A stretch of 64,000 bases of DNA from Shewanella frigidimarina (GCF_003797125.1 NZ_RKKE01000003.1:682001-746000), one strand, 5' to 3'. Shown: positions 18,044-27,100, numbered from the stretch's first letter. The notes: a model not told the origin generated them from the letters alone. Translations and numbers: made by a program.

Positions 18044-18969
18044 ATCACATCCCAGTAACATGGTGTACCGTATTTTTTTGTCATAAAATCAATAAATACA
18101 CGTACTTTAGGTGCTAAATTATCGGTTTCAAGATACAAAGCATTAATAGTTTGAGTTTCTGAGCTAGTAGAAACACGATGGTCTGCCATAATGGGGACTA
18201 GTTTTCCCATTTCTAATGCTTTACCTATTAGCCAGGTTGGGAACATCACTATCCCGACACCACCGACGGCACTTGTGACCAAGGTTTCAGCATTATTACT
18301 GTATAACGAACCAGTTACATCAAAAGGCAATAGGTCTTCTTTACCTATAAACCACCGTTGCAGGCCCTTGGTACCTTTAAATACCAAACAATTGTGCCCT
18401 TCAAGTTGTTCCGGTACCTCTGGCATACCGTGTAACTTTATGTAATCCGGACTCGCTGCCATTACATATTGTTGTACACCTAACCGCTTCATTCGCATAG
18501 AAGAATCTTGCAACACACCTATGCGAATCAATAAATCTACACCTTCTTGTGCTGGATCAACAAAACTGTCTGTTTGATGAATTTCAACTTTAAGCAGGGG
18601 GTACTTGTTTAATAACTCTGGAATATAAGGGGCAATATGTAAGCGCCCAAATGCCACTGGCGCACTTATTTTAACAGTACCACGAGGCGTATCGGCTTTT
18701 TGCTCGATCCGTTCTGTCACTTGCTCATACTGTCTGATTATTTCACTACAGTGCTTAACAAAAACCACGCCTTCTTCTGTCAGTGATATAGCTCTTGTAT
18801 GACGGTGGAGCAATTTGGTTCCCACCTTATTTTCCAGTTGCGCCATTTTTCTAGAAACCGACGAAGGCGTCATATCTTGTCGTCTTGCGACTTCAGAGAA
18901 ATTACCAAACTGGTTGGTCATCAAAAAAAGTTTAATCTCGAGCAGAGATACATCGTAGTTCATAAGCAT
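18040..18969 (-). CDS. LysR-family transcriptional regulator of the accessory block
   Basis: This 309-residue LTTR has an N-terminal winged helix (NFSEVARRQDMTPSSVSRKMAQLE, about residues 23-46) and a C-terminal effector-binding domain. M3 (MNYDVSLLE) may be the true start. It belongs to the large group resembling DmlR/AaeR-type regulators. It lies downstream of, and on the same strand as, the operon it may control; a palindrome with T-N11-A form upstream of that operon (21941-21957) is a possible operator. The effector is unknown. Confidence 0.9.
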   Translation of the reverse strand: MLMNYDVSLLEIKLFLMTNQFGNFSEVARRQDMTPSSVSRKMAQLENKVGTKLLHRHTRAISLTEEGVVFVKHCSEIIRQYEQVTERIEQKADTPRGTVKISAPVAFGRLHIAPYIPELLNKYPLLKVEIHQTDSFVDPAQEGVDLLIRIGVLQDSSMRMKRLGVQQYVMAASPDYIKLHGMPEVPEQLEGHNCLVFKGTKGLQRWFIGKEDLLPFDVTGSLYSNNAETLVTSAVGGVGIVMFPTWLIGKALEMGKLVPIMADHRVSTSSETQTINALYLETDNLAPKVRVFIDFMTKKYGTPCYWDVI

Positions 18970-19024
18970 CTTCCATGAATTTAATCACTAAAGTGTTAAT
19001 TGTAGGGAAAAAAGGCAAACTATA

Positions 19025-19087
19025 TGAATAGCGTGCCTTAATCGTTTACTTGATTAAAAATGGAAATGTCTCATGTTGAGATATACG
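19025..19087. repeat. Diverged copy of the hapK-like gene 3' end (copy A)
   Basis: About 63 bp aligns with 19723-19787, including a 20-bp identical core TAATCGTTTACTTGATTAAA (19039-19058). Copy B carries the real stop codon of the HapK-like gene. The two copies flank the cytochrome b561 gene as direct repeats about 698 bp apart. Confidence 0.75.
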
Positions 19088-19098
19088 TAATTCAAATT

Positions 19099-19686
19099 TT
19101 AATCATTAAAGAACATCTTCTTTAATGTACGATCTTTCTTAACCAAATGATGATAGAAAGCCGCGAAAACATGGCCCAAAAAAAGCATCCAAACGAGCCA
19201 AGCTCCAAGTATCTCTTTATGTATAAAATCAATTGGTTTTTCAAAGTCTAGAAAGTTTACTCCCATCCCCTGTTCAATAAAATAAGTAAAACCTCATGTA
19301 TCTGGAAATTCAGCTATATCAAAAAGAAAGAAGAATTCAGTAGCAACACCCGTACCCAAATAACCAGTCACTGGCATAGCAATCATTATTGCGTAAAGTA
19401 AATAATGTCCAACCTTCGCTGATTTATGCTCCAATCGTGTTCCTGGTTCCTCGGATGGCTGGATATTTACCAATCGCCATATAACTCTTAATAGTACTAA
19501 AACACCAATAGATATCCCAAGGGACAAATACAGTTGCAACGCATTCCAGTTTTCCGGTGTTTTTGCCTCAGTAAACCAATGCCGATAATAGACACTTATG
19601 TAGGCACCTAAAAATAGAAAAGCAGTAAACCAATGAAGTGCCTTCGCTATCATGCCATAATTTTCATTACTATTTTTTAAATTCAT
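19099..19686 (-). pseudogene. Cytochrome b561-family gene interrupted by an in-frame TGA
   Basis: Translation from 19686 gives 130 residues of a b561 cytochrome (ALHWFTAFLFLG with haem-ligand H18, a second helix, KVGHYLLYAIMIAMPVTGYLG with another His) and stops at TGA (19294-19296). The same frame continues without frameshift for 64 more residues to TAA at 19099, encoding helix 4 with LGAWLVWMLFLGHVFAAFYHHLVKK (in two parts: helix, then His pair) and the missing haem ligands. The full frame, 195 residues with one internal stop, has the normal family length. A single TGG-to-TGA change would explain it. The product as read would lack a haem ligand and helix 4. Sequencing error cannot be excluded. 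Confidence 0.8.
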
Positions 19687-19722
19687 ATTTAATGTATCTT
19701 CGATAATATTGTCTTTGCGGCA

Positions 19723-19787
19723 TGATAATAGCGGCCCTAATCGTTTACTTGATTAAAGAGTGGTAATATCTTGCGTTGATACAAACG
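19723..19787. repeat. 3' end of the hapK-like gene, copy B of a 65-bp direct repeat
   Basis: Partner of 19025-19087. The 20-bp identical core here is 19738-19757 and contains the TAA of the HapK-like gene (19753-19755). Confidence 0.75.
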
Positions 19788-20082
19788 TTGCATCTTTAGA
19801 AAATACTTGAAATTGTTCAATAACCTTCGACATTACGTCTGTTTGAATGTCAGCTAAAAATTCGTATTCTGAATTAATTTTGATCATTTCAAAAAAGGCC
19901 CACGGTGATGCTTTTTGCTCACCGAAAACGCCAATGCCTTTGAACACTTCAAATGAACTCACGCTATTGAGTTTACTGACTGTTGGCAAGTCAACTTCTT
20001 TTGCCCATTCCAGGTACTCAGACTCTTTTACGCCTTCTTTAAGATTAAAAAAGACAATCAATGTTCTAGCTTGTTGAGACAT
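19753..20082 (-). CDS. REDY-like HapK family protein
   Basis: The ATG at 20082 (AGGA 8 nt upstream) gives a 109-residue protein, MSQQARTLIVFFNLKEGV..., of ferredoxin-like ABM-type appearance. It resembles the HapK (REDY-like) family named from a Hahella prodigiosin locus. Here no pigment genes are near, so a role in a small oxidation or decarboxylation pathway is more likely. Its start overlaps the end of the upstream permease by 17 bp. Family assignment is moderate; function unknown. Confidence 0.65.
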   Translation of the reverse strand: MSQQARTLIVFFNLKEGVKESEYLEWAKEVDLPTVSKLNSVSSFEVFKGIGVFGEQKASPWAFFEMIKINSEYEFLADIQTDVMSKVIEQFQVFSKDATFVSTQDITTL

Positions 20083-20533
20083 TATATTTTTCCTGTTGTT
20101 TGTTAGATAAATAAATACAAATAAGTGCGCATGCAATACAAATCATGGACGCTAGACGCCAATAGTTAAGCTCAATCGGTGCATTGCCTAACCACCCTTG
20201 GGTATCGATGACTAAACTCATTACCATTTGACCAAACACTGTGGCTACAGTGGCAATTGCAACACCCACTTTTGGCACCGCAGCGACCATCACAACCATA
20301 TAAACAATGCCAAACAGTGCGCCCATCAGTTGCCATTTAGGTACCGTGAGTAGATTTGCTTCATAGCTGGGTTCAAAGAAAAATATTAATAATAAAGTCA
20401 CTACCGTTCCGACAGAAAACGTCAGTAATGAACTACGTATAACCCCTACTTTTGCCCCTAGCTGACCGTTAATAGCAGCCTGTGAACTTAATGCCATACC
20501 AGAGATAACAGCAAGCAGCATAAATAACATCAT
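20066..20533 (-). CDS. DUF606/YdcZ-family small DMT-type permease, second subunit
   Basis: A 155-residue integral membrane protein with about five helices and the DUF606 pattern (N-terminal MALSSQAAINGQLGAKVG; KWQLMGALFGIVYMVV near residue 66). Its start overlaps the stop of the related upstream gene by 4 bp. DUF606 proteins are short DMT-superfamily members often encoded in pairs, so the two are likely partners in one transporter. The substrate is unknown; the enzyme genes alongside suggest a small organic acid or aldehyde. Confidence 0.85.
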   Translation of the reverse strand: MMLFMLLAVISGMALSSQAAINGQLGAKVGVIRSSLLTFSVGTVVTLLLIFFFEPSYEANLLTVPKWQLMGALFGIVYMVVMVAAVPKVGVAIATVATVFGQMVMSLVIDTQGWLGNAPIELNYWRLASMICIACALICIYLSNKQQEKYNVSTS

Positions 20534-20973
20534 GATTGCACTCCTAAATAAGTTAATACCAGAGCAGCAATAACAAACAACATTCCTGTGACTCTTAAGC
20601 TGTCAACAGGTTGCTTTGAGGTGCCAAACCAACCAAAGTAATCAATGGCAAAGCTCTTACCTACTTGCCCAACAAGCACTCCAATCATTGTCATTGCCAC
20701 CCCTAACACGGGCGTAGCAAGCGTTAATACCACCACATAAATAGGCCCAAGTAGGCCACCCGTCAATTGCCATTTAGGGATTGATCGCATGTCTTGATTT
20801 TTACCCGTAGAGGTGAAAATACTGATTAACCAAAGTAAAGCGGCACCAACACCAAAGATACTTAACGTAGCCCATAGATGCCCAACTTGATGTCCTAATG
20901 GCCCAAGCAGGCCAGCCTCAAATGACAGCCCCATACCTGCAAAAACCACCAATAATATGACTATAATTCTCAT
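20530..20973 (-). CDS. DUF606/YdcZ-family small DMT-type permease, first subunit
   Basis: A 147-residue membrane protein homologous in layout to the next gene: an N-terminal GLSFEAGLLGPLGHQVG, a central KWQLTGGLLGPIYVVVLTLATP, and a C-terminal helix. It overlaps the upstream VOC gene and the downstream sister by 4 bp each, so translation is coupled. The pair probably arose by tandem duplication and forms a heterodimer. Confidence 0.85.
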   Translation of the reverse strand: MRIIVILLVVFAGMGLSFEAGLLGPLGHQVGHLWATLSIFGVGAALLWLISIFTSTGKNQDMRSIPKWQLTGGLLGPIYVVVLTLATPVLGVAMTMIGVLVGQVGKSFAIDYFGWFGTSKQPVDSLRVTGMLFVIAALVLTYLGVQS

Positions 20974-21485
20974 CGAGGGTCAAATAATGACAATGATGAA
21001 GAACGCTCGTAAGCTTTACCATTAGGGGAAGAGACCAGCTCAAGTTGCATTCCCCATGGCGACATAAAATAAACCCAGCTTTCACCTGCCGTTGGACCAT
21101 CAGTCATTATATTTGGCGAGCCTAAAACTTCGATGCCTTGTTCTTTTAAGTAAGCAACGGCGCTATCCATATCGCCGACATAGAATGCTATGTGGTGACC
21201 ACCAATATCGGCATTGTTTGGTGCTGTTTTACTACGATGAATGTTGTCAGCGTATTCAAAAATTTCTAGATTTATGCTGCTATCACTCATCACTGCAATT
21301 TTTTTTATTTCTGCGCGAGGGTTTACATTCAAGTGCTCCGCCATCCAGTTATCTTCAGCAATAAAGGGACCGAATTTATAAGCAAGCTCGAAAGCAAAGT
21401 GTTGGCTAAAAAACGCAATCGCCTCATCAATGTTTGGTACAGTAAAGCCAATGTGATCTGTTTTTTTTAATCCTGGAATAGCCAT
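20970..21485 (-). CDS. VOC-superfamily (glyoxalase/dioxygenase fold) protein
   Basis: A 171-residue protein with two beta-alpha-beta-beta-beta modules. Likely metal ligands are H11 (KKTDHIGFTVPN), H102/H103-region (GGHHIAFYVGD) and E in GMQLELVSSP near residue 150, the usual H/H/E arrangement. It follows the CMD-like gene directly (1-bp overlap) and overlaps the first permease gene. VOC members include dioxygenases, isomerases and lyases, so the reaction is open. Confidence 0.87.
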   Translation of the reverse strand: MAIPGLKKTDHIGFTVPNIDEAIAFFSQHFAFELAYKFGPFIAEDNWMAEHLNVNPRAEIKKIAVMSDSSINLEIFEYADNIHRSKTAPNNADIGGHHIAFYVGDMDSAVAYLKEQGIEVLGSPNIMTDGPTAGESWVYFMSPWGMQLELVSSPNGKAYERSSSLSLFDPR

Positions 21486-21847
21486 TAGATGTCTCCTCGT
21501 TCATGACGTAATTTGTTTAATGCGCCCATCGTAGTCGCGCCTTTATTGAAACCTGTGTACACAGAAGCAAATACAATCAACTCTTCAATTTCTTCATAGC
21601 TAGCGCCTTGTTTTAGTGCCATATCTACATGGGCACCGAAGGGATTCCCATCACCGCTTACATTTAAAGCCATCTGGTCGATGACAATGGTGATAAGCGT
21701 TTTAGTTTTTTGGTCAATGAGTGGCATTGCAAATGCTTCCCCAGCAACACGGACGGTTAAATCGCCCCAAACTGGGTTAATTGATTTAAGGCCTGCGATA
21801 AGTGTTTGGTCATCTAATACTGCATTTTTGTGTTTATTTTCTGTCAT
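21485..21847 (-). CDS. Carboxymuconolactone decarboxylase-family protein
   Basis: The ATG at 21847 is preferred (AGAGGA 8 nt upstream), giving 120 residues. The helical CMD domain is evident (LITIVIDQMALNVSGDGNPFGAHVDMALKQGAS..., read in two parts) with H in GAHVDMAL, but there is no AhpD-type CxxC, so it is not a peroxidase-type member. It is the first gene of a tightly coupled operon with the VOC protein, two permeases and the HapK-like gene. A TATAAT -10 lies at 21903-21908 and a palindrome upstream. Confidence 0.87.
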   Translation of the reverse strand: MTENKHKNAVLDDQTLIAGLKSINPVWGDLTVRVAGEAFAMPLIDQKTKTLITIVIDQMALNVSGDGNPFGAHVDMALKQGASYEEIEELIVFASVYTGFNKGATTMGALNKLRHERGDI

Positions 21848-21902
21848 AGTGATTTCCTCTGTATTCAACTTTATAACTTGTTCGTCTTTGCGATTGAGGT
21901 GG

Positions 21903-21908
21903 ATTATA
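21903..21908 (-). promoter_or_regulatory. -10 element of the accessory operon
   Basis: On the minus strand the hexamer is TATAAT, the perfect sigma-70 -10. A -35 at the correct spacing is poor (TTTTCC), which suggests an activator-dependent promoter. Confidence 0.55.
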
Positions 21909-21940
21909 GAGAAAATAATTAATTGGAAAACTAGCTAGGC

Positions 21941-21957
21941 TGCATATCACTTATGCA
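21941..21957. promoter_or_regulatory. Candidate LysR-type operator
   Basis: TGCATATCACTTATGCA is a perfect 17-bp inverted repeat (TGCATA, 5-bp spacer, TATGCA) with T-N11-A form, centred about 53 bp upstream of the start inferred from the -10. That is a typical LTTR activation position. Confidence 0.5.
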
Positions 21958-22305
21958 AAAAATGCACAGGTAAAGGGTACGTTTTAGGTTTGAATTTATA
22001 GGACAATTGGATACACGTAGCATTATGGGGGGGAAAGTGCCTTTGCAATATCCAAGCTAATTTTGGCAGGTTCGCAATAGGGTTAACGTGAGTAGTTGTG
22101 ATATGACAAAACACTTCTATTCCTAACATGAGAAAATGTATGGCAAATCGATCAGGAAATATCGCGGTTTAGTTAAAGCTCTAACGCACTTTGGGGCGTG
22201 CGACGTGAAGTCGTATGAAGCGCTGTTCACCGCTTAACGAGTGAACCATCTGTATCACCAGATGATGACCTGGTTAACTGAATTCGGTCACCCTAGTTAA
22301 GTTCG
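21958..22305. other. Non-coding right flank of the accessory block with hairpin cluster
   Basis: No gene is supported. Consecutive hairpins occur at 22201-22213 (CGAC/GTCG), 22225-22246 (GTTCAC/GTGAAC) and 22247-22264 (CATCTG/CAGATG). A 9-bp perfect inverted repeat, GCTTAACGA (22232-22240) and TCGTTAAGC (22303-22311), bounds an 80-bp segment. TGACCTGGTTAACTGAATTC at 22266-22285 could be the terminal repeat of the adjacent IS3 remnant. Confidence 0.45.
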
Positions 22306-22449
22306 TTAAGCCACTTCTTTTAACGGCTTACCCATACGCTCAAATTCATTAGGACTTTGATAATTTAGGTATAAATGCATCCGTTGGCTGTTGTACCACA
22401 CTGTGATGTCATTCAAACTAAAATCAAAGCATTGATAAACATCGACCAT
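22306..22449 (-). mobile_element. IS3-family transposase 3' remnant
   Basis: The minus strand reads 47 codons ending in TAA and encoding VWYNSQRMHLYLNYQSPNEF, the C-terminal signature of IS3-family OrfB (WYN..R.H..L.Y.SP..FE). The rest of the transposase, including the first two catalytic acidic residues, is missing; the fragment begins at the terminator region of the M23 gene. Confidence 0.85.
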
Positions 22450-22476
22450 AAAAAATGCAGCCAATTGGCTGCATTT
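22450..22476 (-). terminator. Terminator downstream of the M23 peptidase gene
   Basis: A 24-bp perfect palindrome, AAATGCAGCCAATTGGCTGC plus ATTT, is followed on the minus strand by a T run. It lies about 90 bp past the peptidase stop and directly abuts the IS remnant. Confidence 0.8.
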
Positions 22477-22528
22477 AATCGTTCTATCACATCTAAATTC
22501 TACGTAATAAGCCTCAACTCATGAACCC

Positions 22529-22584
22529 AAGTTCATTAACCTAAGTCCATTAGATTAAGTCTATTAGCCTAAGTCCATCATCAT
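22529..22584. repeat. 14-bp tandem repeat, four units, over a stop codon
   Basis: Units AAGTTCATTAACCT, AAGTCCATTAGATT, AAGTCTATTAGCCT and AAGTCCATCATCAT run without gaps. The M23 peptidase stop codon (22564-22566) lies in the third unit. Confidence 0.85.
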
Positions 22585-23856
22585 GCTGCGGCTACGTACC
22601 AAAGCTTGAAACGCTTGTAGTTGCTTTTTAGGTAAGACTTTAGCTTCTGCAATATTGGCTTTCATTGCGTCAATTGGGCGACCATTAACAATGAACTCAT
22701 AATGCAAATGTGGGCCTGTTGAAGCACCTGTATTGCCTGATAAGCCAATCACTTGACCACGAGTGACACGCTGACCTCTTTTAACTAAAAACCTCGATAA
22801 ATGCAGGTAACGAGTACGCACTTTATTATCGTGATCAATCACAATGTAATTACCCGCAAAAGCATGTTTAGTCACTAACGTCACCACGCCATCACCAGGA
22901 GCCACGACTTGAGTACCAATAGGCGTAGCAAAGTCGGTACCATTGTGAGGACGAACGCGGCCTGTAATGGGGTGTTTGCGATAAGGGTTAAATCGAGAAC
23001 TCAAGCGGACTTTTCTATTTAGCGGAATACGTTGGAAAGCTGGAGTTAAACTTTGACCTTGAATGTCGTAATAGTTGCCATCAATATTTTGGAAAGCTGT
23101 AACGTCGCGACGGCCGGTGTTAATGCGAATACCTTCTATCGATGTGATACCTGTTGGTTCGCCTTCAACAAATTGATCGTTAACTAACACCGAAAACGTA
23201 TCACCAGCATGTAGCTCACGAGAAAAGTTTAATTTGGATTTTAACAGTGATTCGACTTTTTGAATTTCGGCTGCACTCAAACCAGCATTTTTAGCCGACA
23301 CATAGAAAGAGCCGTTAATTTCGCCGCCAACGATGCGATTTTGCCAAATGCCATCGATGTTAATGTCATTAACACCGTAAGTTCCGTCTTTAAAACGGGT
23401 GAATACCACTTGGTGAGCAGGGTTAAAGTACAGCTCTAGCTTATCAAGTTCACCATTGGCATTGTCCCAAAATTGGATGCGGTTACCCGGTAGTAGTGTA
23501 TCTAACGCTAATACTTCTAAATCAGCTTCAAGTACTTTATACATGGTTCGTTGGTCGATACCGGCTAACTCAAATAAATGGCTTAAGGTATCACCACTTT
23601 CGATCACGCGATCTAAAATCGGTGAGATAGGCTTTACAAGCTTCAACGTAGTTTCTTGTTGAGCTATGTGTGGCAATAACGAATCGATATCGATTGCCAC
23701 TGGAATACGTTGTGATGAAAACTCTTGTTGTGTTGGCCATAATAAAGCCGCACCGACAACAAACACACTTGCGAGCAAGATTTTCTTGTGCAAGTTTGGC
23801 AAGTTCACTTGACTTACCACTGGCCTTTGGAAGCCCATAATTTTACTCATTAGCAA
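22564..23856 (-). CDS. mepM: M23-family murein DD-endopeptidase (MepM-like)
   Basis: A 430-residue cell-envelope protein with an N-terminal membrane anchor (about residues 27-42), an OapA/LysM-like region (VIESGDTLSHLFELAG near 85) and a C-terminal lytic M23 domain with zinc-binding HNGTDF and HLHYEF motifs. MepM cleaves D-Ala-mDAP cross-links to let the sacculus grow. E. coli MepM is 440 residues. M3 may be the true start. The last codons and the stop lie in a 14-bp tandem repeat, so the C-terminus may vary between strains. Confidence 0.92.
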   Translation of the reverse strand: MLMSKIMGFQRPVVSQVNLPNLHKKILLASVFVVGAALLWPTQQEFSSQRIPVAIDIDSLLPHIAQQETTLKLVKPISPILDRVIESGDTLSHLFELAGIDQRTMYKVLEADLEVLALDTLLPGNRIQFWDNANGELDKLELYFNPAHQVVFTRFKDGTYGVNDINIDGIWQNRIVGGEINGSFYVSAKNAGLSAAEIQKVESLLKSKLNFSRELHAGDTFSVLVNDQFVEGEPTGITSIEGIRINTGRRDVTAFQNIDGNYYDIQGQSLTPAFQRIPLNRKVRLSSRFNPYRKHPITGRVRPHNGTDFATPIGTQVVAPGDGVVTLVTKHAFAGNYIVIDHDNKVRTRYLHLSRFLVKRGQRVTRGQVIGLSGNTGASTGPHLHYEFIVNGRPIDAMKANIAEAKVLPKKQLQAFQALVRSRSMMMDLG

Positions 23857-24162
23857 TGTCTAATCCACCCTAAAAGATGACGCTTTATATTTTTTATTTT
23901 TCTTTTACTGCAAATTGTTATTGCGATATTGAGCATAAAGTCTGTTAACTCTATGCCTTCATGTCGTTTTTTATGGTGAATATGACCCAATATTTGATAC
24001 TACGGCATCCGGTATAAACAGCTAAAAATACGGACTTTTGCACTCAAACTGCATATCAACGCTCTTTTATATCAAAAAATAATCATTTTACAAATATAAA
24101 ATGATATTTAATTAATATTTAATTTGAACTCGATTACAGTAATCATGGGAGTTTGAAGCAGA
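23857..24162. other. AT-rich promoter region of the M23 peptidase gene
   Basis: About 306 bp between the sbcC stop and the M23 gene start. AT-rich, no gene and no clear operator seen. Confidence 0.5.
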
Positions 24163-27100
24163 TCAAGACCCACTTACAGCAAACTCACCCTGCAATTTAC
24201 TAATACCAAGGCCATTCATTTTAGTCACTTTTATCTGTACGTCGATCCGCTCTTTCATGGCTTCAATATGGCTAATTACACCAATCATTTTGCCCGACGC
24301 ATTTAAATTATCTAATGCGTCTAAAGCGGTATCTAACGTTTGACTATCCAACGTACCAAAGCCTTCATCTAAAAACAGTGAGTCAATGCTCGTTTTATGA
24401 CTAACAAGGTCAGATAATGCGAGCGCAAGGGCTAAACTCACTAAAAAGCTTTCACCGCCCGACAAGGTTCGGGTGTCTCGCACAGCATCACCTTGCCAGG
24501 TATCGAGCACTTGTAGCTCTAACGCATCGGACTCTTTGCGTTCAAGTAAGTACCGGCCTTGCAAACGTTCCAGCTGCCTGTTCGCCAATGCCACTAAATG
24601 GTCTAAAGTAAGCCCTTGAGCAAACTTACGGAACTTATCGCCTTTTTGTGAGCCAATTAACGAATGCAGGTACGCAAGATCGTCGTAATCTTGTTGCATT
24701 CGGGCTTGTTCCGCTAACAGTTGCTGTTGCCCTGCCCGCTTATTGGTATCTTGCTCTAACTCATGACTTAAGCGCCACAGTGTTTGCTTGTCTTGTTGGT
24801 GCTTAGCTTCCATCGTTTGATGTTGCAGCATTATATTGCCGTGTTGAGTAATATCGTATCCGTGTTGCTCTGCCAGCTGTGCTAACTCCGTTTGTTTTAT
24901 TTTGGCTTGTTCAACTAACGTATTGGCTTTGACAATGTCGTTATCCAGTTGCTGTTTTAGTTGCTGTAATGTGTGACGCTCTTTTGGCGTCAATAAGGCT
25001 TGCTCAAATGACTGTTGATCTGTAAATGGACTTGATTGTAATGCCATTTGCCATTTGGCCTGCAACTGCTGTAACTCTTGATTAGCCTTAGTTACTTGCT
25101 GCGTTGTCGATTGCAGCTGCGCTTGTAAGCCAGCAAAATGTTTATCCGCCGTTTGCAATTGTTGTTGAATTGAGACAAATACCTGTTGAGCTTGATCTAC
25201 TGCTTGTTGGCTAAACAGCTTTTCATCTTCAACTATTTTATCTCCAAACACGGCTTTACGCTGTGCGAGTACCGCATCGAGTTGTTCGTTAAGCGTAACC
25301 ACTTGCTCAGTCACTTCTGCTAGCTTGGTTGCCATGTCAGTGGCGTGCAGATTGTTTGCGGTGAGTTTTTCAGCGGTGACACTGAGCTGCTGTTGGTTAT
25401 CAATAGCCTGCTGCTGCGCTGCAACCCAACGTTCAAGTTGTTGCTGTAAATGATGTAGCCAAGTGTCGGCATTTTCTAACGTCGGCGGTGTTAACCCTGT
25501 GGCAATAATGTGTGCATCCAGTGCGCTGTTAAGTTGCTGCAGTTGCTTGTTAACAGATTCTATTTGCTGCTGCTGACTCACTAAGCCTTGGGATAAATTA
25601 TCAAGTTGCTGTTGCAATAACCCTTGCTGATTAACCAACACTGCCAACGCTTGTTCTGCTTGGGTAGCATTGTGCTGATGTTGATGTAAGGTTTTTTGGC
25701 ATTGGTTAAGCTGACTTATCGTTTGGGCAAGTTGCTGCTGTTTGGCTTCTGACTGGGCAATATAATCAGTTAACTTATGTTGTTGCTGCTCATGTAATTC
25801 AAACGTTACCGCAAGCACCTGAGTGTGTTGTTGCCACTGTTGCCCAGTTGTTTGTAATTCAGTTTGCGCTTGGCTCAATTGCTTGAGCGAGTTGTCGTAG
25901 TTAACTTGCAACGCCGTTTGTTGATTTTTAAGCTGCTCACCTTGCTGTTTAATCGCATCAAGTTCAATTTGTAGTTGCTGCATTCTTTGTTCGGTAACAG
26001 ACACATTCAATGCTTCATAACGCTCAACTAATGGGTGATCTGTCGAACCGCACAATGCACAAGGTTCACCGGCTTTAAGCTTGGCGCGCTCTAAGGTTAA
26101 ATTGGCAATTTGCTGTTCTTGTTGCAGTATGGTTTGCAGATCTTTTACTTGCTGATTTTTTTCACTCCACTGGGTTCTTACCAGCGAAAGTGACTGCGCT
26201 AGGGCCTGTAAATCAGTATTAAATTGCACCGATTGACTGCTTAATTGTTGGCATTGTTGCTGCTGACGCACATAGTGACTAAATAGCTGAGTTAACTGAT
26301 AACGCCCAGCTTGTTGCTCGACCAGTTGTTGGTATTCATGATTAATCTGATTTTCGTCTTGGCCAGCCAATAATGTCGTTATTGCTTGTTGGCTGTCGGC
26401 TTGTTGAGCCAACGCTTGGGTGACCGTCGTTTTGGCAAGCTTAATTTGTGGCGAAAGTTCAGTTAACGTTGTTTGAGTTTGCTCGATATTGTGTTGTTGC
26501 TGAACTCGTTGAGTGTCAAGTTGGCTCAACTGCTGGTTTAATTGCAATACTTGGCTGTACTGTGTCTGCCAAGCCGCAAACTTTTTCGCCACTTCTTGGC
26601 CTTGCGGCAAATTATCAAGTTGTTGCTGTATATCCTGCTTTGCAGACGTGAGTTGTTGTTGCAATGCCATCAACTGTTGCTGCTGCTCAATCGTTTTGTG
26701 TTGTTGCTCAGCGGTTTGCTGATGGCTTAATCTGACCTGAGACAATTGATAGTTCAATTGGCTAAGGTGTTGGTCCAACGGCAACACCTGTTTGTCGATA
26801 AGCGTAAGTAAATCTTTGTGTGCTTGGTTGGTTTTATCAACGCTTTGCTTAGTTTGCGTTTGCTTTTGGGTATGCTGTTGCAGTGTTTGCTCAGCTACAC
26901 CAACTTGTTCAGTTAACTGTTCAATCTGTTCCGATAATGCTCGGGCGCTTAACTGGGCTTTTTGTTGTTGTTCAAATAGAGCCTGGATTTGCTGTGCTGG
27001 CTCACTGTGCTCAAGTCGAGTGAGTTCATCGCTATGTTGCTGTACGCTAGACAGTGCTTGTTGCTGTTGAGCCTGAGTGTTAACTAATGTCTGCTGCGAT

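Noticed and set aside
19294..19296. Selenocysteine at the TGA in cytochrome b561
   Set aside because: No SECIS-like hairpin follows the TGA and b561 cytochromes are not known selenoproteins; a nonsense mutation or sequencing error is simpler.
22195..22264. Group II intron end (GTGCGAC start and hairpins)
   Set aside because: No intron-encoded reverse transcriptase and no recognisable domain V sequence nearby.
22529..22584. CRISPR array
   Set aside because: The units are 14 bp, contiguous and without spacers; no cas genes are present.
26513..27070. Cys-rich plus-strand frames opposite sbcC
   Set aside because: They are the reverse complement of CAG/CAA glutamine codons in the sbcC coiled coil.
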